33,089 nucleotides of DNA from an uncultured Candidatus Melainabacteria bacterium (GTDB lineage Bacteria; Cyanobacteriota; Vampirovibrionia; Gastranaerophilales; Gastranaerophilaceae), in the NCBI GenBank assembly GCA_946055575.1, contig CAMGGL010000007.1, positions 1 to 33,089 on the forward strand, given 5' to 3'. Below are positions 14,984 through 22,944 of this stretch, in pieces (position 1 is the stretch's first letter; each line of letters starts with the position of its first letter). The position numbers were made by a program, and so were the translations under genes. Below the pieces are notes generated by a model that was not told the origin of the DNA, did not search any database, and saw only the letters and a program-made list of their open reading frames with translations.

Positions 14984-15622
14984 ATGTGGGACAAACTTAA
15001 AGAACAATTTAATCTTTTAAAACTGGAAAAGAAACATCTTTGCATGATTACAAATTCAGATAAATTCTTATCAAAAGATGATTTCCTTGATGCCGTGGCA
15101 TCTGCTTTACAAGGCGGGGTTGATATGGTTATGTTGAACGAAAAGAATATTCCTGACAGCACGGTTGTCGATATCGGGAGAAAAATTCGAATATTGTGTG
15201 ACGAATATGGAGCAACATACATTGTGAACGATAGAGCAGATATAGCACTAATAACAGAGGCTGACGGTGTGCATTTAGAACCGCAGGGAATATCCGTTGC
15301 CGATGTTAGAGAATTAGCTTCTCACAATACCATTATAGGCAAAACCGTATACACAATAGATGAACTAAAAAGAGCAAAAACAGACGGAGCGGATTATATT
15401 CTTCTGTCACCGCAAAACGGTGAAGTTCTGCCTGATATTGATTTGATTTTTGAAGCACGTGATAATTGTGAAATACCGATATTTATAACAGGGAAAATAA
15501 ATACCGCAAACGTGAATGATGTTTTACAATTCGGCATCAATAAATTGGCGCTTGCAGATGAACTAATGTATGCAAAAATTCCCGAACTTAAAGCTCGGGA
15601 ATTTATTAAACAAATATATTAA
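14984..15622 (+). CDS. ThiE/TenI-like thiamine phosphate synthase family protein, divergent
   Basis: The TIM-barrel pattern of thiamine phosphate synthase is clear: GGVDMVMLNEK (residues 44-54), VNDRADIAL (81-89), DGVHLEPQGI (94-103), IGKTVYT and GADYILLSP. Several catalytic features are altered. The usual Q-x-R-x-K phosphate site reads M-L-N-E-K, and the TxTK segment that binds pyrophosphate after the GP(v/i) strand is missing (NGEVLPDI instead). No other thiamine gene is nearby. It may therefore be a TenI-like or repurposed relative rather than an active ThiE. The SD is AAGGAG. The 3' end contains the terminator of the convergent gene. Confidence 0.75.
   Translation: MWDKLKEQFNLLKLEKKHLCMITNSDKFLSKDDFLDAVASALQGGVDMVMLNEKNIPDSTVVDIGRKIRILCDEYGATYIVNDRADIALITEADGVHLEPQGISVADVRELASHNTIIGKTVYTIDELKRAKTDGADYILLSPQNGEVLPDIDLIFEARDNCEIPIFITGKINTANVNDVLQFGINKLALADELMYAKIPELKAREFIKQIY
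15576..15604 (-). terminator. Terminator of the YwqK-like gene, embedded in the thiE-like CDS
   Basis: AAATTCCCGA and TCGGGAATTT form a perfect 10-bp stem with a 9-nt loop inside the last codons of the thiE-like gene. On the minus strand it is followed by TT, extending the T run to five, and lies 24 nt after the stop of the convergent gene. Confidence 0.55.
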
Positions 15623-15627
15623 GCGAA

Positions 15628-16866
15628 TTATTCCACACCTATCAGATTACCTTGTTTATCAAAATCCATTAACATACGGTTGTCTTTTGAAATTTCAACG
15701 TAAGAAGCGAAAACTCCGTCTTTTTCATAGAATGCATTTTTTTCTGTATCATTCTTTCTGTCCGTAACATTTACATCAACAAATCCGTCTTTGTGATAAG
15801 TTGTAGTTTTTATAACATCCGGAGCTAATTCTTCGTTAATAGAAGTATCACCATTTGTGTAAATAATTGATTTTTTACCGTCATCATATTCAATTCCGGT
15901 CAAGTCACCATTTGGAGCAAATGCATGGACAACTTTACCGTGTTCTGTTTCGGTTGTGATAAGTTCTACTGCTCCGTTTGAGTAATATGTTTTTTCACCT
16001 TCCACCTTCGACGGGTCATAATTCAATACAACAGGTGCTGACGGTTTTAATTGAACATCATTAAGCGGATCTTTTCCGGTTGTATTTGGAATAGGGTATG
16101 CTTGAGTTACTTCTGTTTTTCCTATAATTTTACCGTCTTTATATTTTGTTTTTTCTGTTGTATGAGTAGCCCAGTTATGGGTTTCAACTTCCTTGATTTT
16201 ACCGTCTTTATCAAAATCGGTTCTCTTAGAAACAGAAGCTGCTTCATTTTTTTCTACAATGGAAGATTCTTTAGTTTTAAAGTTTACAATAGAAACTTTT
16301 TGAGTGCCGTCAGGCAAGTTTTCTATTTCTCTTGCAAATTGCAAACCTTCTTCATCATAATATGTATCTGCAACTCGTTCACCTGTTTGCGGATTATATT
16401 TTGAAATATCTATTGATTGTGCTTTCGGCAATTTGCCTTTTTCAATTATATTGAAATTTTCTTGTCTTTGGATTATGTTCCCTGTTTCATTGTCAAATGT
16501 TTCAATTTTGCTGATTGCATCATTTGGCGCTAACACATCCATTGTATAAACTACGGTAGTTTTATCATTTTTAACAACAATACTGTTTAAATCTCCGTTT
16601 GAATTATTAATCGGAGTACCTTTTTGCATTAAATATTTTATTGCCTCCGGCTGCATTACTGTCGGCATTAAAGGTTGTACAGTTTTAGGTTCTGTTGTGG
16701 AAGCAAATGCTTTATTGTAAGATGCCAAAGCCTCTGTTCCACCCATATTTACGTTTTGAACAGGATATGAAACTGGCTGCTGCTGAGGATTAGTAACTCT
16801 TTGAGTCGTATACTGCGATGAATTTACATTCTGTACTAACGGAAGTGAATTTACCGAATTAATCAT
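15628..16866 (-). CDS. YwqK/YD-like repeat protein of unknown function
   Basis: This 412-aa protein has a Gln/Asn/Val-rich N-terminus (NPQQQPVSYPVQNVN) without a signal peptide, then about 300 residues of degenerate repeats of the form 'aromatic-x-(D/N)-G-x-(I/V/L)', for example FDKDGKIKE, YKDGKIIGK, FAPNGDLTG, YHKDGFVD and FDKQGNLIG. This is the pattern of YwqK/MORN-variant or YD repeats, which form extended beta-hairpin arrays. The last repeat ends the protein, so no effector domain is attached. It converges on the thiE-like gene with a 5-nt gap and is divergent from manC. Function is unknown; a surface or secreted role is only a guess. Confidence 0.7.
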   Translation of the reverse strand: MINSVNSLPLVQNVNSSQYTTQRVTNPQQQPVSYPVQNVNMGGTEALASYNKAFASTTEPKTVQPLMPTVMQPEAIKYLMQKGTPINNSNGDLNSIVVKNDKTTVVYTMDVLAPNDAISKIETFDNETGNIIQRQENFNIIEKGKLPKAQSIDISKYNPQTGERVADTYYDEEGLQFAREIENLPDGTQKVSIVNFKTKESSIVEKNEAASVSKRTDFDKDGKIKEVETHNWATHTTEKTKYKDGKIIGKTEVTQAYPIPNTTGKDPLNDVQLKPSAPVVLNYDPSKVEGEKTYYSNGAVELITTETEHGKVVHAFAPNGDLTGIEYDDGKKSIIYTNGDTSINEELAPDVIKTTTYHKDGFVDVNVTDRKNDTEKNAFYEKDGVFASYVEISKDNRMLMDFDKQGNLIGVE

Positions 16867-16999
16867 ACTACCTACTTTCTTAACTTCAATATTACATATC
16901 TATATAAAAAATTTTTCCGCAAAAAATTGCTAAAATATGAAGACATATTAAGTATTGAATAATGAAGATAATAATTAAAATTTGAAGAATTAAGTTTTA

Positions 17000-17008
17000 T
17001 GGTATAAT
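17000..17008 (+). promoter_or_regulatory. Extended -10 promoter of manC
   Basis: TGGTATAAT matches the extended -10 consensus perfectly. Predicted +1 is near 17015, and the AAAGGAG SD follows within a 20-nt leader. Confidence 0.65.
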
Positions 17009-17034
17009 GATTTTACTGAAGAAAAGGAGCAAAA

Positions 17035-18405
17035 ATGTTTGGAGTAATATTAGCAGGTGGTTCAGGAAGCCGATTATGGCCATTATCAAGAGAACTTTAC
17101 CCAAAGCAACTTTTAAATTTATACGAAGAAAAAAGTTTGCTGCAATCAACTTTTGAAAGATTAAACAACTTTATTCCTGCCGAAAACATTATCAGTATTA
17201 CTAATGCCAAACATCACGCAAACGTAAAGATGCAACTGGGAGAAGCCGGTAAAAATTCTGTAATATTATCCGAACCTATATCAAAAAACACCGCCCCTGC
17301 TATTGCATTAAGCATAAAATATGTTATGGAAAATGCAAATACTGATGAAACGATACTCATTGTTCCGTCAGATTTGAAAATCAAAGACAACGTAAAATTT
17401 GAACAAAGTATAAAAAATGCAGAAGAATTAGTATCTCAAGGATATATTGTAACATTCGGGATAAAACCGGATTATCCGGAAACAGGTTTTGGTTATATTC
17501 ATTCAGAAAACAATAAAGTTATAAAATTTACAGAAAAACCGGATACGGAAACTGCAGAAAAATATTTAAAATCTGCAAATTATTATTGGAATAGCGGAAT
17601 ATTTATGTTCAAGACTTCAACAATAATAAAAGAATTTGAACAACATTGTCCCGAAATCGTATCCGTTATTAAAAACATTGATTGTTCGGACAGCTCATCA
17701 TACTTTACAGAGTTTGAACAAATGCCAAACATTTCTTTAGACTATGCAGTTTTAGAAAAAAGCAATAATATTGCAATGATTGAACTCTTATCCGACTGGA
17801 AAGATTTAGGTTCTTGGAAATCAGTATATGAAGCCTGCCCAAAAGATAATAAAAACAATGTTTTTCTGGGTCATGTTCTTGATAAAGATTCTAAAAATTC
17901 GCTTGTGTATTCTTCTTCAAAACTTGTCGCAACCATCGGTTTGGAAGATACCGTGATTGTAGAAACAGAAGATGCAATTCTTGCTTGTAAAAAAGACCGA
18001 ACACAAGAAGTTAAACAAATTTATGAAACATTAAAAGCTCAACACGACGGTACACAAAAAGTTCACAAAACAGTCTATCGCCCTTGGGGTTTTTATACCG
18101 TCATAGCTGAAGGAACAGGGTTTCAAACAAAGATTATCCATGTGAATGTCGGACAAAAACTTTCTGTTCAATCACATAATCACAGAAGTGAACATTGGGT
18201 TGTGTTATCAGGCACGGCAAAAGTAGTTTTGGAAGGCAAAGAACACATACTATCACCGGGACACAGCATTGATATTGCAGTAAAAGCAATTCATTCATTA
18301 CAAAATCCGTTTAATGAAGATTTAAAAATAATTGAAGTTCAAAAAGGAGATATTTTGTCAGAAGACGATATCATCCGCTATGAAGATATTTACGGTCGGG
18401 CATAA
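17035..18405 (+). CDS. manC: Mannose-1-phosphate guanylyltransferase/mannose-6-phosphate isomerase
   Basis: The enzyme makes GDP-mannose for surface polysaccharide. The N-terminal nucleotidyltransferase has GGSGSRLWPLSRELYPKQ, VPSD, TGFGYIH and FTEKPD. The C-terminal type II phosphomannose isomerase cupin has RPWGFYTV, VGQKLSVQSHNHRSEHWVVLSGTA and GHSIDIAVKAIHSL with the metal-binding His residues. The length of 456 aa is usual for the fused form. It has its own extended -10 promoter and a strong SD. No other polysaccharide gene is adjacent. No terminator is visible before the 126-aa gene 100 nt downstream, so some read-through into it is possible. Confidence 0.95.
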   Translation: MFGVILAGGSGSRLWPLSRELYPKQLLNLYEEKSLLQSTFERLNNFIPAENIISITNAKHHANVKMQLGEAGKNSVILSEPISKNTAPAIALSIKYVMENANTDETILIVPSDLKIKDNVKFEQSIKNAEELVSQGYIVTFGIKPDYPETGFGYIHSENNKVIKFTEKPDTETAEKYLKSANYYWNSGIFMFKTSTIIKEFEQHCPEIVSVIKNIDCSDSSSYFTEFEQMPNISLDYAVLEKSNNIAMIELLSDWKDLGSWKSVYEACPKDNKNNVFLGHVLDKDSKNSLVYSSSKLVATIGLEDTVIVETEDAILACKKDRTQEVKQIYETLKAQHDGTQKVHKTVYRPWGFYTVIAEGTGFQTKIIHVNVGQKLSVQSHNHRSEHWVVLSGTAKVVLEGKEHILSPGHSIDIAVKAIHSLQNPFNEDLKIIEVQKGDILSEDDIIRYEDIYGRA

Positions 18406-18463
18406 AAACTTTTAATTAACATTTTTCATAAATAATTTCATACATACGGAGTATGCAAAATTT

Positions 18464-18499
18464 CCTCTGCACCTGTACAATAAACAGGTGGGTGAGAGG
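18464..18499 (+). promoter_or_regulatory. Hairpin sequestering the SD of the 126-aa gene
   Basis: CACCTGT (18470-18476) pairs with ACAGGTG (18484-18490) around a 7-nt loop, and CCTCT (18464-18468) pairs with AGAGG (18495-18499), which is the SD (GAGAGG) of the ATG at 18506. A second small hairpin (CATAC-GGA-GTATG) lies at 18443-18455. The layout fits an RNA thermometer or a translational switch. Confidence 0.5.
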
Positions 18500-18505
18500 T
18501 AATTT

Positions 18506-18886
18506 ATGTTAGCACAAACAATCAGAAATAATTTGACTAATAATAAACAGGTAAATGTAAGAACTAAAACCGTAAAATTCAGCAACATGTTTCAAACAGA
18601 ACCGAATATAAAAGAGAAAGAGCCACAAATGGTTCAAGTTCTTATGAAAGCAGGTTTAGTAAATTTAGATAAACATAATGAATTACTAAAGGATGCTTCC
18701 GTACCTGAAACTGTAGATTTCGGAGCAATGAAACAAATTGAAGAAGACGACTATATCGTTGAAAACCCAAACGAAGTTGTTGTTAGTTTTCCTATAAAAC
18801 CGGTAATTGAGATGCAAGAAAAGCTACCGTTTTTTAAATCGCTAAGCGCAAAACTTGCGACTATTGCAATTGATTGCCCCGTTTAA
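18506..18886 (+). CDS. Unknown small protein with a structured 5' leader
   Basis: This 126-aa protein is not recognised. The N-terminal 50 residues are polar and Asn/Lys/Thr-rich, followed by a helical stretch (VQVLMKAGLVNLDKHNELLKD), an acidic central part and a C-terminal amphipathic segment (FFKSLSAKLATIAIDCPV). It has no membrane helix or signal peptide. The SD GAGAGG with 6-nt spacing is buried in a hairpin, which suggests its translation is regulated. It lies 100 nt after manC and ends at a strong bidirectional terminator shared with speE. Confidence 0.65.
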   Translation: MLAQTIRNNLTNNKQVNVRTKTVKFSNMFQTEPNIKEKEPQMVQVLMKAGLVNLDKHNELLKDASVPETVDFGAMKQIEEDDYIVENPNEVVVSFPIKPVIEMQEKLPFFKSLSAKLATIAIDCPV

Positions 18887-18900
18887 AAAGTTTATAAATA

Positions 18901-18933
18901 AAACAGCCGTCGGGAAATATCCGACGGCTGTTT
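18901..18933. terminator. Bidirectional terminator between the 126-aa gene and speE
   Basis: AAACAGCCGTCGG-GAAATAT-CCGACGGCTGTTT is a perfect 13-bp stem with a 7-nt loop and A/T tracts on both sides, placed between two convergent stop codons. Confidence 0.93.
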
Positions 18934-18936
18934 GTA

Positions 18937-19788
18937 TTATAAAAGTTTCTGCAAATAATTTGGAAGTGCAAATCGTGCATTGTGATACTCTTTGTTGTAT
19001 ATTTTACAAGTCGGAATAATTTCTGCTGCACGTTCTTCATTATAGTATTCAAGCGGTTTAACATCAACAGAACAAAATGCCCAAGCCCAGTAACCACCAG
19101 GATAAGTCGGGATATTAGAAGTGTATGTTGCGACAATCGGAAATACTTTTTTCAACTGTCTATACATCTTTTCAACCGAATCTGCCTGCGCAAAAGGTGA
19201 TTCCGATTGAGCCACCATTATGCCGCCCTTTTTAAGCGAATTTTTAACATTTGTGTAAAATTCATCCGTGAACAAACCTTCTCCGGGTCCCATTGGATCG
19301 GTTGAATCAATTAAAACAATATCAAATTCATCTTTTTTATCTTTAATATACTCAATAGCATCTTGAACAAGAATTTCTACTTTAGGATTATCCAACTCGC
19401 AAGATATAGTCGGCAAATATTTTTTACAAACATCAATAACCATTCCGTCAATTTCACATAACACGGCACGTTCTACAGTTTTGTGCTTTAAGACTTCACG
19501 AATAGTTCCGCCGTCACCCCCACCAATTACTAGAACTGATTTCGGACAAGGATGCTGCATCATAGGAATATGCGCAATCATTTCATGATAATGATATTCA
19601 TCACCCTCTGTTGTCATCATTAAATCATCAAGCGTCAAAACTCTGCCTAATTTTGACTCTGTTTCGAATACTTCAACTTTTTGAAATGGTGAATTATCAG
19701 AAAATAAAACTTTACCGGCTTTTATTGCAATTCCGTATCCGCCTGGTGTAATTTCATGATAATAACCGTTTTCTATTCCGTTTTTCAT
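18937..19788 (-). CDS. speE: Spermidine synthase (polyamine aminopropyltransferase)
   Basis: SpeE transfers an aminopropyl group from decarboxylated SAM to putrescine. VLVIGGGDGGTIREVLKH is the cofactor-binding loop, DEYHYHEMIAHIPM contacts the polyamine, VLCEIDGMVI carries the acidic ribose ligand, and DSTDPMGPGEGLF holds the catalytic Asp region. The length of 283 aa and the order of motifs are standard. SD AAAGGGA lies 8 nt before the ATG. No speD or arginine/ornithine decarboxylase is adjacent, so its partners are elsewhere. It ends at the bidirectional terminator. Confidence 0.95.
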   Translation of the reverse strand: MKNGIENGYYHEITPGGYGIAIKAGKVLFSDNSPFQKVEVFETESKLGRVLTLDDLMMTTEGDEYHYHEMIAHIPMMQHPCPKSVLVIGGGDGGTIREVLKHKTVERAVLCEIDGMVIDVCKKYLPTISCELDNPKVEILVQDAIEYIKDKKDEFDIVLIDSTDPMGPGEGLFTDEFYTNVKNSLKKGGIMVAQSESPFAQADSVEKMYRQLKKVFPIVATYTSNIPTYPGGYWAWAFCSVDVKPLEYYNEERAAEIIPTCKIYNKEYHNARFALPNYLQKLL

Positions 19789-19920
19789 TCTGTTTTCCCT
19801 TTCTTTTTCATGTTTTATAATATTATCACAGAAAAAAATTAAAAATATATAAAGAGATAGATTTATATTCTTTATTGTGTATAATTAACTGGTACACAGA
19901 ATAATTATGGATAAACAATT

Positions 19921-20715
19921 ATGCAAAATGTTTTAGAGAGAAAAGCAATAAAAACAATTGATTTTAACTGTGATTTGGCACAGAGTTTCGGAATATACAA
20001 AAACAGTAGTGAAACAAGATTATTGGATTATGTTAGTTCAGTAAATATTTCTTGCGGATTTCACGCAGGCGATCCGCTAACAATTAAAGAGGCATTACTA
20101 CAGGCAAAAGAAAAAAACATTGTTGTCGGAGCGCATATTGGGTTTGATGATATACAAGGTTTTGGATATCGTCAAATGGATTTAGATAACGATGAACTTG
20201 AAGCCCTTGTTATGTATCAGGTTGGTGCAATAATGACATTTGCCAAAGCATACAATATGGAAATAGAACACGTAAGACCGCATGGTGCTATGTATCGTCA
20301 AGCATCTTCAGATTTAGAAGTTTCAAGAACAATTGCTAAAGCAATAAAAAAATGTTCAAAATGGCTTGTATATTACGGAGCTACAGGTGAAAATCTTGCA
20401 ACTGTGGCAGAAGAAGAAAATATCCAAGTTGCTCATGAAGTTCATCTTGAAAAAATATATGACACCGAAGGAAACATTGATTTTTCAGCACGTGACCTTG
20501 AAAATACCGATATATCAATGCAAAGATTAAAAGACTTACTTCAAAATTCTCAAGTCACAAATAATGCAGGCGGTAAAACTATAGTAAGGGCAGATTCTAT
20601 ACATTTTTCAAATAAACTTTCCAATGCAAAGGATTTAATAATTCGAGCAAGAGAGTTTATTGAACCTTTACCATATAACTACAAAAATGCCCAAAAATCA
20701 GGGTGGGTGGAATAA
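19921..20715 (+). CDS. LamB/YcsF (PxpA) family protein, stand-alone
   Basis: PxpA is the subunit of the ATP-dependent 5-oxoprolinase PxpABC that opens the oxoproline ring. The family pattern is present: DFNCDLAQSFG, NISCGFHAGDPLTI, GAHIGFDDIQGFGYRQM and HVRPHGAMYR. Three conserved positions differ from the norm: the usual GAHPG(Y/F) is GAHIGF, KPHGALY is RPHGAMY, and D-L-G-E is D-L-A-Q. Neither pxpB nor pxpC is adjacent, although they usually are, so either they lie elsewhere or this homologue acts alone on another substrate. A TATAAT at 19880-19885 could be its -10; the SD is weak. The length of 264 aa is normal. Confidence 0.85.
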   Translation: MQNVLERKAIKTIDFNCDLAQSFGIYKNSSETRLLDYVSSVNISCGFHAGDPLTIKEALLQAKEKNIVVGAHIGFDDIQGFGYRQMDLDNDELEALVMYQVGAIMTFAKAYNMEIEHVRPHGAMYRQASSDLEVSRTIAKAIKKCSKWLVYYGATGENLATVAEEENIQVAHEVHLEKIYDTEGNIDFSARDLENTDISMQRLKDLLQNSQVTNNAGGKTIVRADSIHFSNKLSNAKDLIIRAREFIEPLPYNYKNAQKSGWVE

Positions 20716-20726
20716 AAAATCTTTAA

Positions 20727-20761
20727 ATAACTTCTGTTATAATTCACATAACAGAAGTTAT
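20727..20761. promoter_or_regulatory. Palindrome over the extended -10 of yvcK
   Basis: ATAACTTCTGTTAT and ATAACAGAAGTTAT are perfect 14-nt inverted arms separated by 7 nt. The left arm and loop contain TGTTATAAT (20735-20743), a perfect extended -10, with +1 expected near 20750 inside the right arm. No T tract follows, so an operator is more likely than a terminator. Confidence 0.6.
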
Positions 20762-20787
20762 ATATAAATTAACCAAAGGAAATGAGT

Positions 20788-22089
20788 ATGATTAAGAGAA
20801 TAAAAATACCAAAACAAGCAGGATGGCTAATTCCGGGATTACAGGTCAAAAGATGGTTTGCACTTATTTTAGTCGGAACCATTTTGATGACACTCGGAAT
20901 ATTAATCTTATTTGATTTACAACCGATTTATAATACAATGCAGTTTATCAGTAAGATTGCAACAAAAATATCTACCGAATGGCTTGCGTTTGGAATTGTA
21001 ATGATAGGTGCTGCGATATTTTTCAAAGGTTGGCAAAAAACAAACCTTTCAATACTTGATATGGAAGATGATCGTAATAATGACCTTCTGCTTGAACATT
21101 TATATAGAAGAAGAAAACTTAATCGAGGTCCGAGAATTGTTGCAGTAGGCGGCGGAACAGGTTTATCAATGTTGTTAAGCGGAGTTAAAAATATTACAAA
21201 CAATATTACTGCGGTTGTTTCAGTCGGTGACGACGGAGGAAGTTCAGGCAGACTTAGAGAATCTATGGGAATTTTACCTCCTGGAGATATCAGGCATTGT
21301 ATCACCGCATTAGCTGACGATGAGGACTTGGTAAACAAACTTTTCAAATACAGATTTGATAACGGAGAAGGTCTGGAAGGTCACAGTTTTGGAAATTTAT
21401 TTTTAACAGCTCTTTGCGATATTACAGGAAGTATGGTTACTGCAGTAAAAGAATCTTCAAACGTACTATCAATAAGAGGTCGAGTTTTACCTGCGACTTT
21501 GGATGATATGAAATTGGCTGCAGAAATGGAAGACGGAAGAATTATTCACGGAGAATCTACCATTCCTGAAGCTCACGGCAAAATTAAAAGATTATTTACA
21601 GAACCTGCAGATTGCAAAGCGTTACCTGAGGTTATTGACGCAATAAGAAATGCCGAGTTAATTATTTTAGGTCCGGGAAGCCTTTATACAAGTGTTATTC
21701 CTAACCTATTAATTAAGGAAATTGCACAAGAAATCGCAAATTCTAAAGCTAAAAAAATATATGTATGTAACATTATGACCCAACCTGGAGAAACTGATAA
21801 TTACAATGTTTCTGACCATTTAAAAGCTTTAATACAGCATGCCGGTTCAAAAGATATTGTAGATGCGGTTTTGGTAAACGATTATTTACCGGAAAAACTT
21901 GCGGATAAGTATCAAAAATCAAGTTCATACCCTGTTAAACTTGATATTACTGAAGTTAAAAAACTTGGAGTAAAAGTATTTGCAAAAAAACTAATTGAAG
22001 ATAGCAAAGAAGGATTAGTAAGACACAGCTCAAACAGAGTTGCCAGAGCCGTATATTATTGGTTCAGACATCAGCAAAAAAATAAATAA
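20788..22089 (+). CDS. yvcK: YvcK/CofD-like gluconeogenesis factor with N-terminal membrane anchor
   Basis: The catalytic-like domain belongs to the CofD/YvcK family: VAVGGGTGLSMLLSG, SVGDDGGSSGRLRES, PPGDIRHCI, GHSFGNLFL, ILGPGSLYTSV and NIMTQPGETD. YvcK proteins bind UDP-sugars and help coordinate carbon flow with peptidoglycan synthesis. Two hydrophobic segments (WFALILVGTILMTLGILIL and LAFGIVMIGAAIFF) near residues 25-80 anchor it to the membrane, as in the long form known from Cyanobacteria. The ORF opens at 20782, but AAAGGA is 1 nt from that ATG and 7 nt from the next one at 20788, so I choose the latter (433 aa). It is followed by panB at 18 nt in one apparent operon. Confidence 0.92.
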   Translation: MIKRIKIPKQAGWLIPGLQVKRWFALILVGTILMTLGILILFDLQPIYNTMQFISKIATKISTEWLAFGIVMIGAAIFFKGWQKTNLSILDMEDDRNNDLLLEHLYRRRKLNRGPRIVAVGGGTGLSMLLSGVKNITNNITAVVSVGDDGGSSGRLRESMGILPPGDIRHCITALADDEDLVNKLFKYRFDNGEGLEGHSFGNLFLTALCDITGSMVTAVKESSNVLSIRGRVLPATLDDMKLAAEMEDGRIIHGESTIPEAHGKIKRLFTEPADCKALPEVIDAIRNAELIILGPGSLYTSVIPNLLIKEIAQEIANSKAKKIYVCNIMTQPGETDNYNVSDHLKALIQHAGSKDIVDAVLVNDYLPEKLADKYQKSSSYPVKLDITEVKKLGVKVFAKKLIEDSKEGLVRHSSNRVARAVYYWFRHQQKNK

Positions 22090-22107
22090 CCACTACGAGA
22101 TAAAAAT

Positions 22108-22908
22108 ATGACTAAAAAAGTTACAGTAAGAACATTACAAAAAATAAAAGATACCGGCGAAAAATTTTCAGCCTTAACAGCTTACGATTATTCAACTGCA
22201 AAATACATAGATGAAGCAGGGATTGATTTGATACTTATCGGCGATAGTCTTGCAATGGTAGCTTTGGGTTATAAAGATACAACAGCTATCGGAGTTGAAG
22301 AAATGAAAATTTTCACCAAAGCCGTTGCCAAAGGGGTTGAAAGAGCAATGGTAGTAACAGATATGCCATTTATGAGTTATACGATTGATATACCTTCTGC
22401 CCTAACTAACATTGGAGAAATGGTTAAAAATGGTGCTAATGCCGTAAAACTTGAAGGTTGTAATGATTACATATTGGAACTTATAAAACGAACAGTACAA
22501 ATGGGTGTCCCTGTTCTTGGGCATATTGGGTTCACACCGCAATCTCAAAACGTAATAGGCGGTCATATAATTCAAGGCAAAACCGATGAAGACGCTAAGC
22601 ATTTGCTAAACCAAGCAAAACAACTTGAACAAGCCGGAGTTTTTGCGATTGTATTAGAAATGGTTCCGGAAGAATGTGGGAAATATATTACGGAAAACTT
22701 ATCTGTTCCAACTCTTTCATGCGGTGCCGGCAGATTTTGTGATGGTCAAATTGTTGTTTGCGATGACCTGTTTGGAAAATTCTCTGATTTTAAACCTAAA
22801 TTTGTAAGAAAATATGGTGATATGAAAAGCCTTATAACAGATTGCGCCTCAAAATATAATAAAGACGTTAAATCAGGAAAATTTCCGAACGAAAGTGAGG
22901 TTTATTAG
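22108..22908 (+). CDS. panB: 3-methyl-2-oxobutanoate hydroxymethyltransferase (PanB)
   Basis: PanB makes ketopantoate from 2-oxoisovalerate and methylene-tetrahydrofolate, the first step to pantothenate and CoA. Motifs include KFSALTAYDYSTAKYIDEAG, the metal-binding GDSLAMVALGY, DMPFMSY, VKLEG, GHIGFTPQS and a C-terminal CGAGRFCDGQIVVCDD. VLEMVPEE carries the catalytic Glu region. The length of 266 aa is normal. The SD is weak. It lies 18 nt after yvcK and 36 nt before panC. Confidence 0.96.
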   Translation: MTKKVTVRTLQKIKDTGEKFSALTAYDYSTAKYIDEAGIDLILIGDSLAMVALGYKDTTAIGVEEMKIFTKAVAKGVERAMVVTDMPFMSYTIDIPSALTNIGEMVKNGANAVKLEGCNDYILELIKRTVQMGVPVLGHIGFTPQSQNVIGGHIIQGKTDEDAKHLLNQAKQLEQAGVFAIVLEMVPEECGKYITENLSVPTLSCGAGRFCDGQIVVCDDLFGKFSDFKPKFVRKYGDMKSLITDCASKYNKDVKSGKFPNESEVY

Positions 22909-22944
22909 ATTTTTAAAACAAGAATTAAAGAAGGGATAAAGATT

